From: a virus
IMG/VR virus record: IMGVR_UViG_3300027973_000054
Span: 1 to 64,000 of that record
Length of the DNA stretch: 64,000 bases
Strand: one strand, 5' to 3'
The translations under genes and the position numbers were made by a program. The stretch's first letter is position 1; each line of letters opens with the position of its first letter. Below, piece after piece: positions 26,429 through 34,468 of this stretch. The notes below the pieces were generated by a model. The model was given only the letters and a program-made list of their open reading frames with translations, had not been told where the DNA came from and did no database searches.

Positions 26429-28530
26429 GCAGCTGTATTTCCATACATTGTATAACCATTGTTTCCAGTATGTAATAATGAAATCGCAGCAAATTGGCCC
26501 GCTGTTCTATATTGATTATTATAAGAACCGATTGTTATTCCAACACCACTTCCTGTTATAAATATTTTACCCTGACCTATTTGAGTTATCCCTGCATTAA
26601 AACCAAGAGCATTACCGCTAACTATTTGCCCTGTTACTTCAGTTGTTGAATTTACCATAACCATTCTACTATTATAATCTCCAGAGATATTAAAATTAGA
26701 TGAGATGTTGATTATCTGTGGAGTAGCATTAATTAAATTAGAATTATTTAAATCTAAACCAGAAGTTATAAATCTTGCTGTAATATTGGAAGCCGTGGTT
26801 CCTCCAACATGAAACTCTATGTTTGTATTCGCTGTTTGAGTGCCAATGTCCAAACTTCCACCGTTAATGAATAAGTAACCATCTAGTCCACTTCCATTAC
26901 TAAATGTTGGATCACTATATCCAGAGTTATTTATTCCAAGATTAATAAAATTACTATTATCTGTACCATTGTTTGCTGTAATAACCAAATCTGCTGTAGC
27001 TGTTGTTCCAGTGGCTCTATTTTGTATATTAACTTGTATATAAGTATTTCCACTACCAACTACAGATAATGGATTATTTGGCAGAGTAAAAGGGCTTGCA
27101 TTTTGAAAAGAAAATACTCCAGAATTTGCTGTCAGACCATTAATTGCATTAACAGGGGAGTTAAATATTAATGATCCATATATTTGTGGTGAAGCAAAAT
27201 ATACACCGCTTGCAAAGTCTAATGTAAGAGTATGCGCTCCACTCGAATTGTGAACACGATCTTGTCCATCACCTAATAAGGCCGCACCCGTATGAAATTG
27301 TTGTATTGTAGCTCGTCTTCCGCCACCAATATAACTATAAGTAGCTGATGTAAGTATACAATTGATTTCTCCTCCTCCTATTGTAGAAAAAGATGAACAT
27401 ATCAAATTGTTACATCCACCTCCTATTATAGAACAAGCTGCATTACAAATGCGATTAAATTGACCACCGCCTATAGTAGAAGCGTATGTGCTTGCGGATG
27501 AAGCAGTTATTGCATTGCTACATCCACCACCTATAGTAGAAAAAGGTAGAGAAGCCGTGGCGCCATCTCCAATACGATTACTAATACCACCACCAATAAA
27601 TGAGTAGTCGGTAAGTGATAGATTTCCAGCTATTGTATTAGCGCTGCCGCCTGCTATTGATGAACCAACGCTACAAGCATAATTTCCACATCCACCCGCT
27701 ACCGTAGAATTAGGGCCAGCAGTACAATTTTGGCATCCTCCACCTATAAAAGAAGTCGCGCCAAAAGCGAAATTAGCACGCCCTCCACCAATTGTAGCAT
27801 CGTTACAAGCTGTATTAAGACATCCTCCACCTATTGTAGCGCCATAAAGCGCACCTGCAGATACAGTATTTTGAAATCCACCACCAATAAATGAAAAGCC
27901 ATTGCTGCCAGCAGCAATAAAATTGCTCCTTCCACCACCAATAAATGAAAAATTACCACTAACTCTGTTGCCTTGTCCACCACCAATTACAGAATGATTT
28001 GCAGTAATAATATTACCACTACCACCTGCCATTGTTAACCAAAGTCCAGAGATATTATTATTTAAACCAAAAATTCCTGTTTGTGCAACTACCGTTCCTG
28101 TTATATTTAAATTACCAATTATATTTGTATTATCAAAAATATTAAGAACACCAGAAGCATTAATATTTATGTTATTGCCTGTGATTAGCACATCTCTTAA
28201 AATTCCACTTTGAGATTGTTGAGGACCAATTACGAATTGATTGTTTATCCATCCAATTAATCCAAATTCGCCGCTATTAGTTCCTGTGCTATTAAATATT
28301 CTTAAAGATTGAGGACTTGTACCGCTATAAATATCTATGCCAGAGGTGAATGTTTTTAAACCATTTATAGTTTGATTTCCAGTATTATAAACCAAATTAG
28401 AAGCAATTACTGGAAAATTAGAGTCAATATTAAGATTTCTTACAAATATACCAGAAACATCATCTTTAAGATAAAATCTTTGACCAGATGATATTCCTGT
28501 ATTTGAGAAATGAAATACTTTATTGCTCAT
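26425..28530 (-). CDS. Tail fibre with IGGG beta-roll repeats
   Basis: 701 residues. The N-terminus has 'LVYNTGNQTINGLKTFTSG', a module shared with the fibres at 30213-32420 and 34469-39343 that probably mediates attachment or trimerisation. Residues about 180-410 hold a run of repeats with consensus '(S/T)xIGGGxxNxxxxx', resembling YadA-head left-handed beta-roll repeats of trimeric adhesins. Many repeats carry Cys ('GGGCLNTACND', 'GGGCQNCTAG', 'NAACSIIGGGCNNLICSS'). The C-terminal third is beta-rich. It is predicted to be a trimeric fibre for surface recognition. Confidence 0.75.
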   Translation of the reverse strand: MSNKVFHFSNTGISSGQRFYLKDDVSGIFVRNLNIDSNFPVIASNLVYNTGNQTINGLKTFTSGIDIYSGTSPQSLRIFNSTGTNSGEFGLIGWINNQFVIGPQQSQSGILRDVLITGNNININASGVLNIFDNTNIIGNLNITGTVVAQTGIFGLNNNISGLWLTMAGGSGNIITANHSVIGGGQGNRVSGNFSFIGGGRSNFIAAGSNGFSFIGGGFQNTVSAGALYGATIGGGCLNTACNDATIGGGRANFAFGATSFIGGGCQNCTAGPNSTVAGGCGNYACSVGSSIAGGSANTIAGNLSLTDYSFIGGGISNRIGDGATASLPFSTIGGGCSNAITASSASTYASTIGGGQFNRICNAACSIIGGGCNNLICSSFSTIGGGEINCILTSATYSYIGGGRRATIQQFHTGAALLGDGQDRVHNSSGAHTLTLDFASGVYFASPQIYGSLIFNSPVNAINGLTANSGVFSFQNASPFTLPNNPLSVVGSGNTYIQVNIQNRATGTTATADLVITANNGTDNSNFINLGINNSGYSDPTFSNGSGLDGYLFINGGSLDIGTQTANTNIEFHVGGTTASNITARFITSGLDLNNSNLINATPQIINISSNFNISGDYNSRMVMVNSTTEVTGQIVSGNALGFNAGITQIGQGKIFITGSGVGITIGSYNNQYRTAGQFAAISLLHTGNNGYTMYGNTAA
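27290..28000 (-). repeat. IGGGxxN coding repeats
   Basis: About a dozen in-frame degenerate repeats with core 'IGGG' inside the 701-residue fibre. They are visible at DNA level as recurring minus-strand ATTGGTGG(T/A)GG tracts, with variable spacers of roughly 14-22 residues. Confidence 0.7.
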
Positions 28531-28531
28531 C

Positions 28532-28795
28532 TTAATATCTTATTTGTTTATGTTCTCCACTTTTGTCTCTATAGTTTAAAATGCCATTAAGAGAAGTTAA
28601 ATTATAAACATCAAAGCTAATTAAAGTTTCATAATCTTTTAGGTTTGCTGTTATACTATTATAATGGTTTTCTAAAGTAGTTGATTCTTCAGCAGAAGGC
28701 TCAATTTCTTCTCTTTTGGGTTTATTGTCTTCGCCCTTAAGAATATTTATTTTCTTAAAGGGTTGATTTTTTTCTGTTTTTATGTATGTTGTCAT
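28532..28795 (-). CDS. Small hypothetical protein in fibre cluster
   Basis: 87 residues, hydrophilic, with a charged linker ('KKINILKGEDNKPKREEIEP') and a C-terminal 'LNGILNYRDKSGEH' segment. Family not recognised. It lies between two fibre genes, 1 nt after the upstream gene region and 1 nt before the 701-residue fibre gene. It could be a fibre assembly chaperone or linker; that is position-based inference. Confidence 0.45.
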   Translation of the reverse strand: MTTYIKTEKNQPFKKINILKGEDNKPKREEIEPSAEESTTLENHYNSITANLKDYETLISFDVYNLTSLNGILNYRDKSGEHKQIRY

Positions 28796-28813
28796 ATGTT
28801 CTTCCTTTGTATA

Positions 28814-30211
28814 TTATAGGTTAAATGAACCAATTCCTCCAAAGCAATCTTTTAAAATTCCACGAATAGTGCCACTACCAGCACCATCAGAACCAGCAAA
28901 TGAAAAATTTCCACCAGTACAATTTGTTAAAGTTCCACTAATCGTGCCGCCATTATTACCACCAGCAAAAGAATAATTTCCACCATTACAATCTTTAAGA
29001 ATTCCATTTATAATACCACCACCACCACCACCATCATTACCAGCAAACGAAAAATTTCCACCAGTGCAATTTGTTAAAACTGCTGTAGAAGTAATCGTTC
29101 CACCATATCCGCCAAATGAATAACTTCCACCAGTGCAATTTGTGAAAGTTCCACTTGCAGTTCCACTAGCACCACCAAATGCGCCATATCCTCCAGTACA
29201 ATTTGTAAAAGTTCCACTTGCAGTTACACCACCACCAAATGAATAAGTTCCACCAGTGCAATTTGTGAAAGTTCCATTTGCAGTTCCACCATCTCCACCA
29301 AATGCGCCATATCCTCCAGTACAATTTGTAAAAGTTCCACCTGCAGCGAAACTACCGCCAAATGAATAACTTCCACCAGTGCAATTTGTGAAAGTTCCAC
29401 TTGCATTTCCAAATCCGCCAAATGAATTATCTCCACCAGAGCAACCTATAAAATTTCCACCTGCAATTCCACCTCCGCCAAATGACTCAACTCCACCAGA
29501 GCAACCTGTAAAAGTTCCACTTGCATTTCCACTATTTCCGCCAAATGAATAACTTCCACCAGTGCAATTTGTAAAAGTACCGCCTGCAGATCCTCCAACA
29601 CCTCCGCCAAATGAATAAGTTCCACCAGTGCAATTTGTGAAAGTTCCACTTGCAGTTCCACCAGCACCACCAAATGAATAGTCTCCACCAGTGCAATCTT
29701 TAAAAGTTCCACTATACTCCATTGCCATTCTCATACTCCAAACATAACTTGAATTAGAAGTAAATAATACATTTTCTATATATGTTAAATTCAAATTAGT
29801 ATTTGGAAAATAAGCAGCTGGGTCAGTACTATCGTAAAAGGGGGAATAAGTTGTATTACTATTTTCTATTGTTAAATTATATAGTTTAACATCATTTGCT
29901 GTTTGTTGTACTGTTCCTCGATCTGGTTCACCAACATCACTTGTAATATAATGCTTGCTTCTATCTGAAGTAGAGCCAACTATATCTACATATTGAGTAT
30001 CAAGAATTAAACTTTGAGTTCCAAGATCATATTTTGCTGCTGGTAAAATAACAGCTAATCTATTAGAAGTTGACAAAGCAGCGCCGTTAGGTGATCTTGT
30101 TTTTGCAAGAGCGTAAGCTGCTAAAAGATTATTGCCATTAACTATAGCATTATCTGTTACTTTAACAGTAACATAATTGGCGCTATTTAATTTATTTAAT
30201 AAATCAGCCAT
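28814..30211 (-). CDS. Beta-helix surface protein with NCTGG cysteine-ladder repeats
   Basis: 465 residues. The N-terminal 165 residues look like a pectate-lyase-type capping and entry region. From about residue 165 to the end there are roughly 16 coils of about 15-19 residues with consensus 'GTFTNCTGGxYSFGGxxG'. This layout, with one Cys per rung at the same place, implies a right-handed or left-handed parallel beta-helix with a stacked column of cysteines. There is no signal peptide. The product is probably a trimeric or monomeric fibre stalk or tip. The DNA repeats are nearly identical over many copies. Confidence 0.7.
   Translation of the reverse strand: MADLLNKLNSANYVTVKVTDNAIVNGNNLLAAYALAKTRSPNGAALSTSNRLAVILPAAKYDLGTQSLILDTQYVDIVGSTSDRSKHYITSDVGEPDRGTVQQTANDVKLYNLTIENSNTTYSPFYDSTDPAAYFPNTNLNLTYIENVLFTSNSSYVWSMRMAMEYSGTFKDCTGGDYSFGGAGGTASGTFTNCTGGTYSFGGGVGGSAGGTFTNCTGGSYSFGGNSGNASGTFTGCSGGVESFGGGGIAGGNFIGCSGGDNSFGGFGNASGTFTNCTGGSYSFGGSFAAGGTFTNCTGGYGAFGGDGGTANGTFTNCTGGTYSFGGGVTASGTFTNCTGGYGAFGGASGTASGTFTNCTGGSYSFGGYGGTITSTAVLTNCTGGNFSFAGNDGGGGGGIINGILKDCNGGNYSFAGGNNGGTISGTLTNCTGGNFSFAGSDGAGSGTIRGILKDCFGGIGSFNL
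28840..29720 (-). repeat. Near-identical tandem coding repeats (about 45-57 bp)
   Basis: The plus-strand string 'CCAGTGCAATTTGTGAAAG' recurs with few changes across this span. It encodes the FTNCTGG core of the beta-helix protein. Unit length varies by multiples of three, so the frame is kept. Alternation of 'GSYSFGG' and 'GYGAFGG' types suggests duplication of two-unit blocks. Confidence 0.8.
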
Positions 30212-30212
30212 T

Positions 30213-32420
30213 TTAACTTACTCCATTATCTGCACTAAGGGTTACCCAACCTGTATAACCTACATTATTTACACCCAAGAGTTGCAAGCTCTCGTTCTTA
30301 TAAACGTTAATATTATAGAATCCATCTATTGTTCTTTGACCAGATCCTGTTATTAACAATATCCCAGTATTTAAATTTTTAACATAATAATTAATACCAG
30401 AAGTTATGCCACTAGGCAAAGTGCCTGTTATGTTATTTGAACTATTAACAATATTTATATAAGTATTACCAAAAGTAAAATTACTATTAACATAATTATA
30501 AGATGATAATTTCTTATTTGTTATTTCGAGACTATTAAAAGAACCTGTATTAGTAAAAGTTTTGACTCCATTTATTGTTTGATTACCAGTATTATATACT
30601 AAATTATCACCTAAAATATTTCCAACTACTTGTAATTTTTCAGATGGAGTATTTGTGCCAATTCCGATGTTGTCACCTGTCCAAGTTAAAACTGGGTTTT
30701 GATTTTGATTAGCTAAATATCTTTCGTTCCAATAAATAGATAGATGACTATTTGCGTCTCTAAGTTGTCTGGTATCCCAAAGAACAGAAAGAACCTGATT
30801 ATTATCGAATAAAGAAGATTCTTCTGTACTTAACAATATGATATTACTATCAGCTCGTCTTATAAAAACAAAACCGTCTTCAGTACTAAGATAATGATTA
30901 CTTCCTATTCTATTATTTCCACCGCTAAGCAGCATATCACCATAAAAACTCTTATTTCCATTGATATTTTGATTTCCAGTAGTGAAAACAATATTACTAT
31001 TTGCAGAATTTATGTAACCACTAAGATTGTTTATTCTGGTATTTAAAATCGAACCAGTAGAACCTAAATTAATTGCTGAAGCAGACCATCCGCTAAGTGA
31101 GTTAATTTTACTATCTAGAGTGCTTCCAGTTGAAGCGAGATTTAAAGCTGAAGCTGACCAACCACTTAAGCTATTTATTTTATTATCTAATCTACTACCT
31201 GTATTGAAAGTTTGACCGCTAAAAATAATATCTTGACTATTAACGTATCCGCTAAGTGAATTAATCTTACTATCTAATATAGATCCTGTAGACGCTAGAC
31301 TTATTGGTAATGTTCCAAATATACCAGTTATCCCTGTAACATACCCGCTTAAAGAATTAATTTTATTATCAAGAATTGAACCAGTTGAAGCTGCTTGACC
31401 ACTAAATATAATGTCCTGAGAATTAATATAACCGCTTAAAACGTTGATTTTATTGTCTAGTCTGCTGCCCGTATTGAAAGTTTGTCCACTAAATATAGTA
31501 TCTTGAGAATTTACATAGCCACTCAGTGAATTTATTTTATTGTCTAAGATCGAACCTGTAGCAAATAATTGGGAATCACTTGCAAAGTTAGCATCTAAGT
31601 TTCCAGTATATCCCGTAAATAGACCACTTAATGAAAGTATACTATTGTATAAACTAGAACCTGTAGAAGCTATCTGGCCGCTAAAGATAATATCTTGTGA
31701 GTTGACATAACCGCTAAGTGAATTGATCTTATTATCTAGCCTGCTTCCAGTGTTGAAAGCTTGACCGCTGAATATTAAGTCTTGAGAGTTTACGTAACCA
31801 CTAAGAGAATTAATTTTGTTGTCTAAAATTGAACCTGTTGATGCTAGGCTTATTGGTAATGTTCCAAACGTGCCTGTGATTCCTGTGACGTAACCGCTGA
31901 GTGAATTAATTTTGTTGTCTAAAGTCGAACCTGTGACAAATAAATTGCTAGTTGTAGCAAAAGGTCCTATTCCTGTAAAGACTTGATTACCACTTATAAA
32001 AATATTTCCACTAACAAGTAAATTTCCTCCTACATATAATTTAGTTGTGCCAGTATTTGGAACTGCGCCTAATCCTAAAGAATTTCCACTTAATACAAAA
32101 TCATTTCTATTAAAAGCTCCCATGACAACAGTATTGTCATCAAAAGCTTCTATGATTGGAAGTCCAGCTATATCATTCACGCTAAAAAGAGATCCAGAAA
32201 GATTATCTGTTACAGAAAATAAACGACCATTTGTTCCATCTATTGTGAATCTGTCTACTCCAGAAGATGGATTCGTATTATAACTTAATAAATTAATTGC
32301 CCCGAAATTATCATAAGTCATTCTAAGACCACTTAAATTAGTATCAAAAACAGAGCTTCCAGCTATGCCAGTGTTGAATTCAAGTATTCCAGAGTTTGGG
32401 TTAATTAATATGTTAGGCAT
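30213..32420 (-). CDS. Tail fibre with KINSLSG repeats
   Basis: 735 residues. An N-terminal beta region (1-155) is followed by about ten repeats of roughly 29 residues with core 'LDNKINSLSGYVNSQDIIFS' (about 155-470). A middle domain has 'WDTRQLRDANSHLSIYWNER', then the shared module 'LVYNTGNQTINGVKTFTN', and a C-terminal beta domain. The repeat is 4 x 7 + 1 residues with hydrophobics at heptad-like places, as in trimeric fibre shafts. The ATG at 32420 lies 8 nt after a GTGTAAT element with no Shine-Dalgarno sequence. It is probably a side or tip fibre. Confidence 0.78.
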   Translation of the reverse strand: MPNILINPNSGILEFNTGIAGSSVFDTNLSGLRMTYDNFGAINLLSYNTNPSSGVDRFTIDGTNGRLFSVTDNLSGSLFSVNDIAGLPIIEAFDDNTVVMGAFNRNDFVLSGNSLGLGAVPNTGTTKLYVGGNLLVSGNIFISGNQVFTGIGPFATTSNLFVTGSTLDNKINSLSGYVTGITGTFGTLPISLASTGSILDNKINSLSGYVNSQDLIFSGQAFNTGSRLDNKINSLSGYVNSQDIIFSGQIASTGSSLYNSILSLSGLFTGYTGNLDANFASDSQLFATGSILDNKINSLSGYVNSQDTIFSGQTFNTGSRLDNKINVLSGYINSQDIIFSGQAASTGSILDNKINSLSGYVTGITGIFGTLPISLASTGSILDSKINSLSGYVNSQDIIFSGQTFNTGSRLDNKINSLSGWSASALNLASTGSTLDSKINSLSGWSASAINLGSTGSILNTRINNLSGYINSANSNIVFTTGNQNINGNKSFYGDMLLSGGNNRIGSNHYLSTEDGFVFIRRADSNIILLSTEESSLFDNNQVLSVLWDTRQLRDANSHLSIYWNERYLANQNQNPVLTWTGDNIGIGTNTPSEKLQVVGNILGDNLVYNTGNQTINGVKTFTNTGSFNSLEITNKKLSSYNYVNSNFTFGNTYINIVNSSNNITGTLPSGITSGINYYVKNLNTGILLITGSGQRTIDGFYNINVYKNESLQLLGVNNVGYTGWVTLSADNGVS
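31010..31950 (-). repeat. KINSLSG fibre-shaft repeats (735-residue fibre)
   Basis: About ten in-frame copies of a roughly 87-nt unit. The same protein repeat occurs in the genes at 34469-39343 and 39457-40272. Copies differ mainly at synonymous positions. Confidence 0.8.
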
Positions 32421-32428
32421 ATAGATAA

Positions 32429-32435
32429 ATTACAC
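32429..32435 (-). promoter_or_regulatory. GTGTAAT element 8 nt before the 735-residue fibre ATG
   Basis: It follows the upstream TAA stop without a gap (minus strand 'TAAGTGTAAT'). No ribosome site lies between element and ATG. The same stop-plus-element fusion occurs at 54307-54316. Confidence 0.5.
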
Positions 32436-33110
32436 TTATGTTAATAAAAACCTTCCTTTTAAAACTTTATAGTTTTGAAGGATTTCATTTGCAGATAATG
32501 CGCGATTGTATATTTTTGCTTGCGATATTCTACCGCTAAAAGGTTCTGGCCCGTTACCGTAAGATCCTATAATTATTTTTTCTAAACTAGTTCCTAAAGC
32601 TCCACCAAGAGAAATTGAAGAGATGAGGGTCCCATTCAAATATAATGATATATTTCCATTAGATACTACTGCAAGAGTTGCATTATACCATCTATTTAAA
32701 CTTATTATAGATGATGTGCTAATATTGTTTAAATTCCAACTAGATCCATTTGAACTTGAGAGTGTTTCAAGAGTACCATTATTTATTCTATATTTACAAA
32801 TTAATTCTTTTGCTATTAATGTTCTAATACCAGTTATATTGTTAGGATTAAACCATAAATCATATGTTAGATTAGTAATATTATCAAAATTGGAAGTTGG
32901 ACAATAGACGTTATCATCTGTTCCATCAAGAACTATACAGCCACCATTGTTATTTGAAAATGTTGGTCCATTCCTTAAAGTACAATCGTTATTTTGTCCA
33001 CTTAAATCTCTATAAATACTTCCACTTCCAGAATAGCTTTGTTTGTCTGCTGCATCAAGGCAAAGAACTAAACCATTTCTAACTAAAACTGGTCCACCAG
33101 CGCAACTCAT
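32436..33110 (-). CDS. LamG-like lectin-fold protein (copy 1 of 3)
   Basis: 224 residues making one concanavalin/LamG-type jelly roll. The start region 'RNGLVLCLDAADKQSYSGSG' with 'YRDLSGQNNDCTL' is the common phage LamG-like opening. 'FNNITNLTYDLW'-type and 'LNGTLISSISLG' strands and 'KIIIGSYGNGPEPFSGRIS' follow. The C-terminus ends 'ILQNYKVLKGRFLLT', shared with the two upstream paralogues. The fold commonly binds glycans. It overlaps the next copy by 4 nt. Confidence 0.78.
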   Translation of the reverse strand: MSCAGGPVLVRNGLVLCLDAADKQSYSGSGSIYRDLSGQNNDCTLRNGPTFSNNNGGCIVLDGTDDNVYCPTSNFDNITNLTYDLWFNPNNITGIRTLIAKELICKYRINNGTLETLSSSNGSSWNLNNISTSSIISLNRWYNATLAVVSNGNISLYLNGTLISSISLGGALGTSLEKIIIGSYGNGPEPFSGRISQAKIYNRALSANEILQNYKVLKGRFLLT

Positions 33111-33754
33111 AATTTAAATCTTCCTTTTAGGGCATTATAGTTTTGTAAAACTTCTGCTTGAGTTAAAACACGATTATAAGCTGTTATATGAGAAAGAGCA
33201 ACATTAACTGCCTCACTATTATTAAATCTGGAAAAAAAACTTATTGTACAGTTGTAGTTTGCATTGTTTACTATTGTGACATTTCTCCACCTATTCACAG
33301 ATAACAATCCAGAAGAAGCCCCTATTAAATTATTGAGCACCTTGCCTGTAGATATGTCAATGCCATTTTCATAGACTGTTGATGCGTCCCATCCTCCTGC
33401 CCCTGGTCCAAACCCTCCTTGCCAAATATACCCACTGCTCATACCATTTCTTGCATCCAGAAGATAAGCTGAACTCCATCCATCATTTCTTCTATTGTAC
33501 CATATACTAATGGTTCTTAAATTTATAGTATTACTCTGTACAAGATTAGATACTGGACTACTAGTACTTGTAAAAAGAAGACTTGTTGCTCCTTCTATAT
33601 TTGTTAAAGAATATGTTCCATTTAATGTGCCATTTTTATTATTACCAGATATATCGCGAATTATGCTTCCACCAGTATATGATTTAGAATTAATTGGATC
33701 AAAACAAAATTCTAATCCATTTGTTACTATTTTAGGAGAATGATGAAAGCTCAT
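33107..33754 (-). CDS. LamG-like lectin-fold protein (copy 2 of 3)
   Basis: 215 residues, paralogous to both neighbours: 'PKIVTNGLEFCFDPINSKSY' at the start and 'VLQNYNALKGRFKL' at the end. The middle has diverged strongly ('WQGGFGPGAGGWDASTVYEN'), consistent with a changed binding face on a constant scaffold. ATG and stop overlap neighbours by 4 nt, so the three are translationally coupled. Confidence 0.75.
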   Translation of the reverse strand: MSFHHSPKIVTNGLEFCFDPINSKSYTGGSIIRDISGNNKNGTLNGTYSLTNIEGATSLLFTSTSSPVSNLVQSNTINLRTISIWYNRRNDGWSSAYLLDARNGMSSGYIWQGGFGPGAGGWDASTVYENGIDISTGKVLNNLIGASSGLLSVNRWRNVTIVNNANYNCTISFFSRFNNSEAVNVALSHITAYNRVLTQAEVLQNYNALKGRFKL

Positions 33755-34467
33755 AAATTAAATCTTCCTTTTAAAGCTTTGTAGTTTTGAAGAATTTCAT
33801 CCTTGGTTAGTTGTCTCTGATACATTCCTGCGTAAGCAATTCTTACAAGAGAATTTTCTCCAAAAGAATTATTTGCTCCAAATACAATTCTATTTACATT
33901 TGAATTATTAAAAACTGTTCCCATGACTCTGTCATTTTCTTCTATTGAATTTACATAATATTTTACTCTTCCAGAAGCTTTCCAAGATACATTAATAATT
34001 TTATAATCATCATTTATAGACTGTAAAGAAGACGTAGGATAAAAGTCTCCAAAACCACCAGAAGATGAATTATACCAAAGGCCAAATCTTGTTTGATCAC
34101 AAGATGCCAGACAGTAATAAAATTGATAATCATTAGATACGGTTGAATCTCCCATCGCCATTAATCTAGAACAACTACCAAAATTAGTATTACTTATACT
34201 AGCCATAATTATTTGTAGCGTACATTCAGAAGCAATTTGATGTTTTAATAATCCATTATACCAAATATAATCATTTGATTCATTTAATGAAAAGCAAGGA
34301 ATTCCTTTATGTAATCCAAAAGTAGGACTATTCACTATTGTGAAATCATAATTATTGCATAAATCGCGCCAAATTGTTCCAGTTCCAGAATAACTTTTCC
34401 TATTAGCTGCATCTAAGCACATTACTAATCCATCAGTAACTATTTTAGGATTATATCCTACTCCCAT
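33751..34467 (-). CDS. LamG-like lectin-fold protein (copy 3 of 3)
   Basis: 238 residues, 'NPKIVTDGLVMCLDAANRKS' at the start and 'ILQNYKALKGRFNL' at the end, matching copies 1 and 2. The middle includes 'SWKASGRVKYYVNSIEENDR' and 'NRIVFGANNSFGENSLVRIA', typical of jelly-roll edge strands. It follows the 1,624-residue fibre gene by 1 nt, so the lectins probably sit on or near that fibre. Confidence 0.75.
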   Translation of the reverse strand: MGVGYNPKIVTDGLVMCLDAANRKSYSGTGTIWRDLCNNYDFTIVNSPTFGLHKGIPCFSLNESNDYIWYNGLLKHQIASECTLQIIMASISNTNFGSCSRLMAMGDSTVSNDYQFYYCLASCDQTRFGLWYNSSSGGFGDFYPTSSLQSINDDYKIINVSWKASGRVKYYVNSIEENDRVMGTVFNNSNVNRIVFGANNSFGENSLVRIAYAGMYQRQLTKDEILQNYKALKGRFNL

Positions 34468-34468
34468 A

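Noticed and set aside
28840-29720. CRISPR-like evenly spaced DNA repeats
   Set aside because: They are in-frame coding repeats of one ORF, unit length varies by threes, and the 'spacers' are also repetitive.
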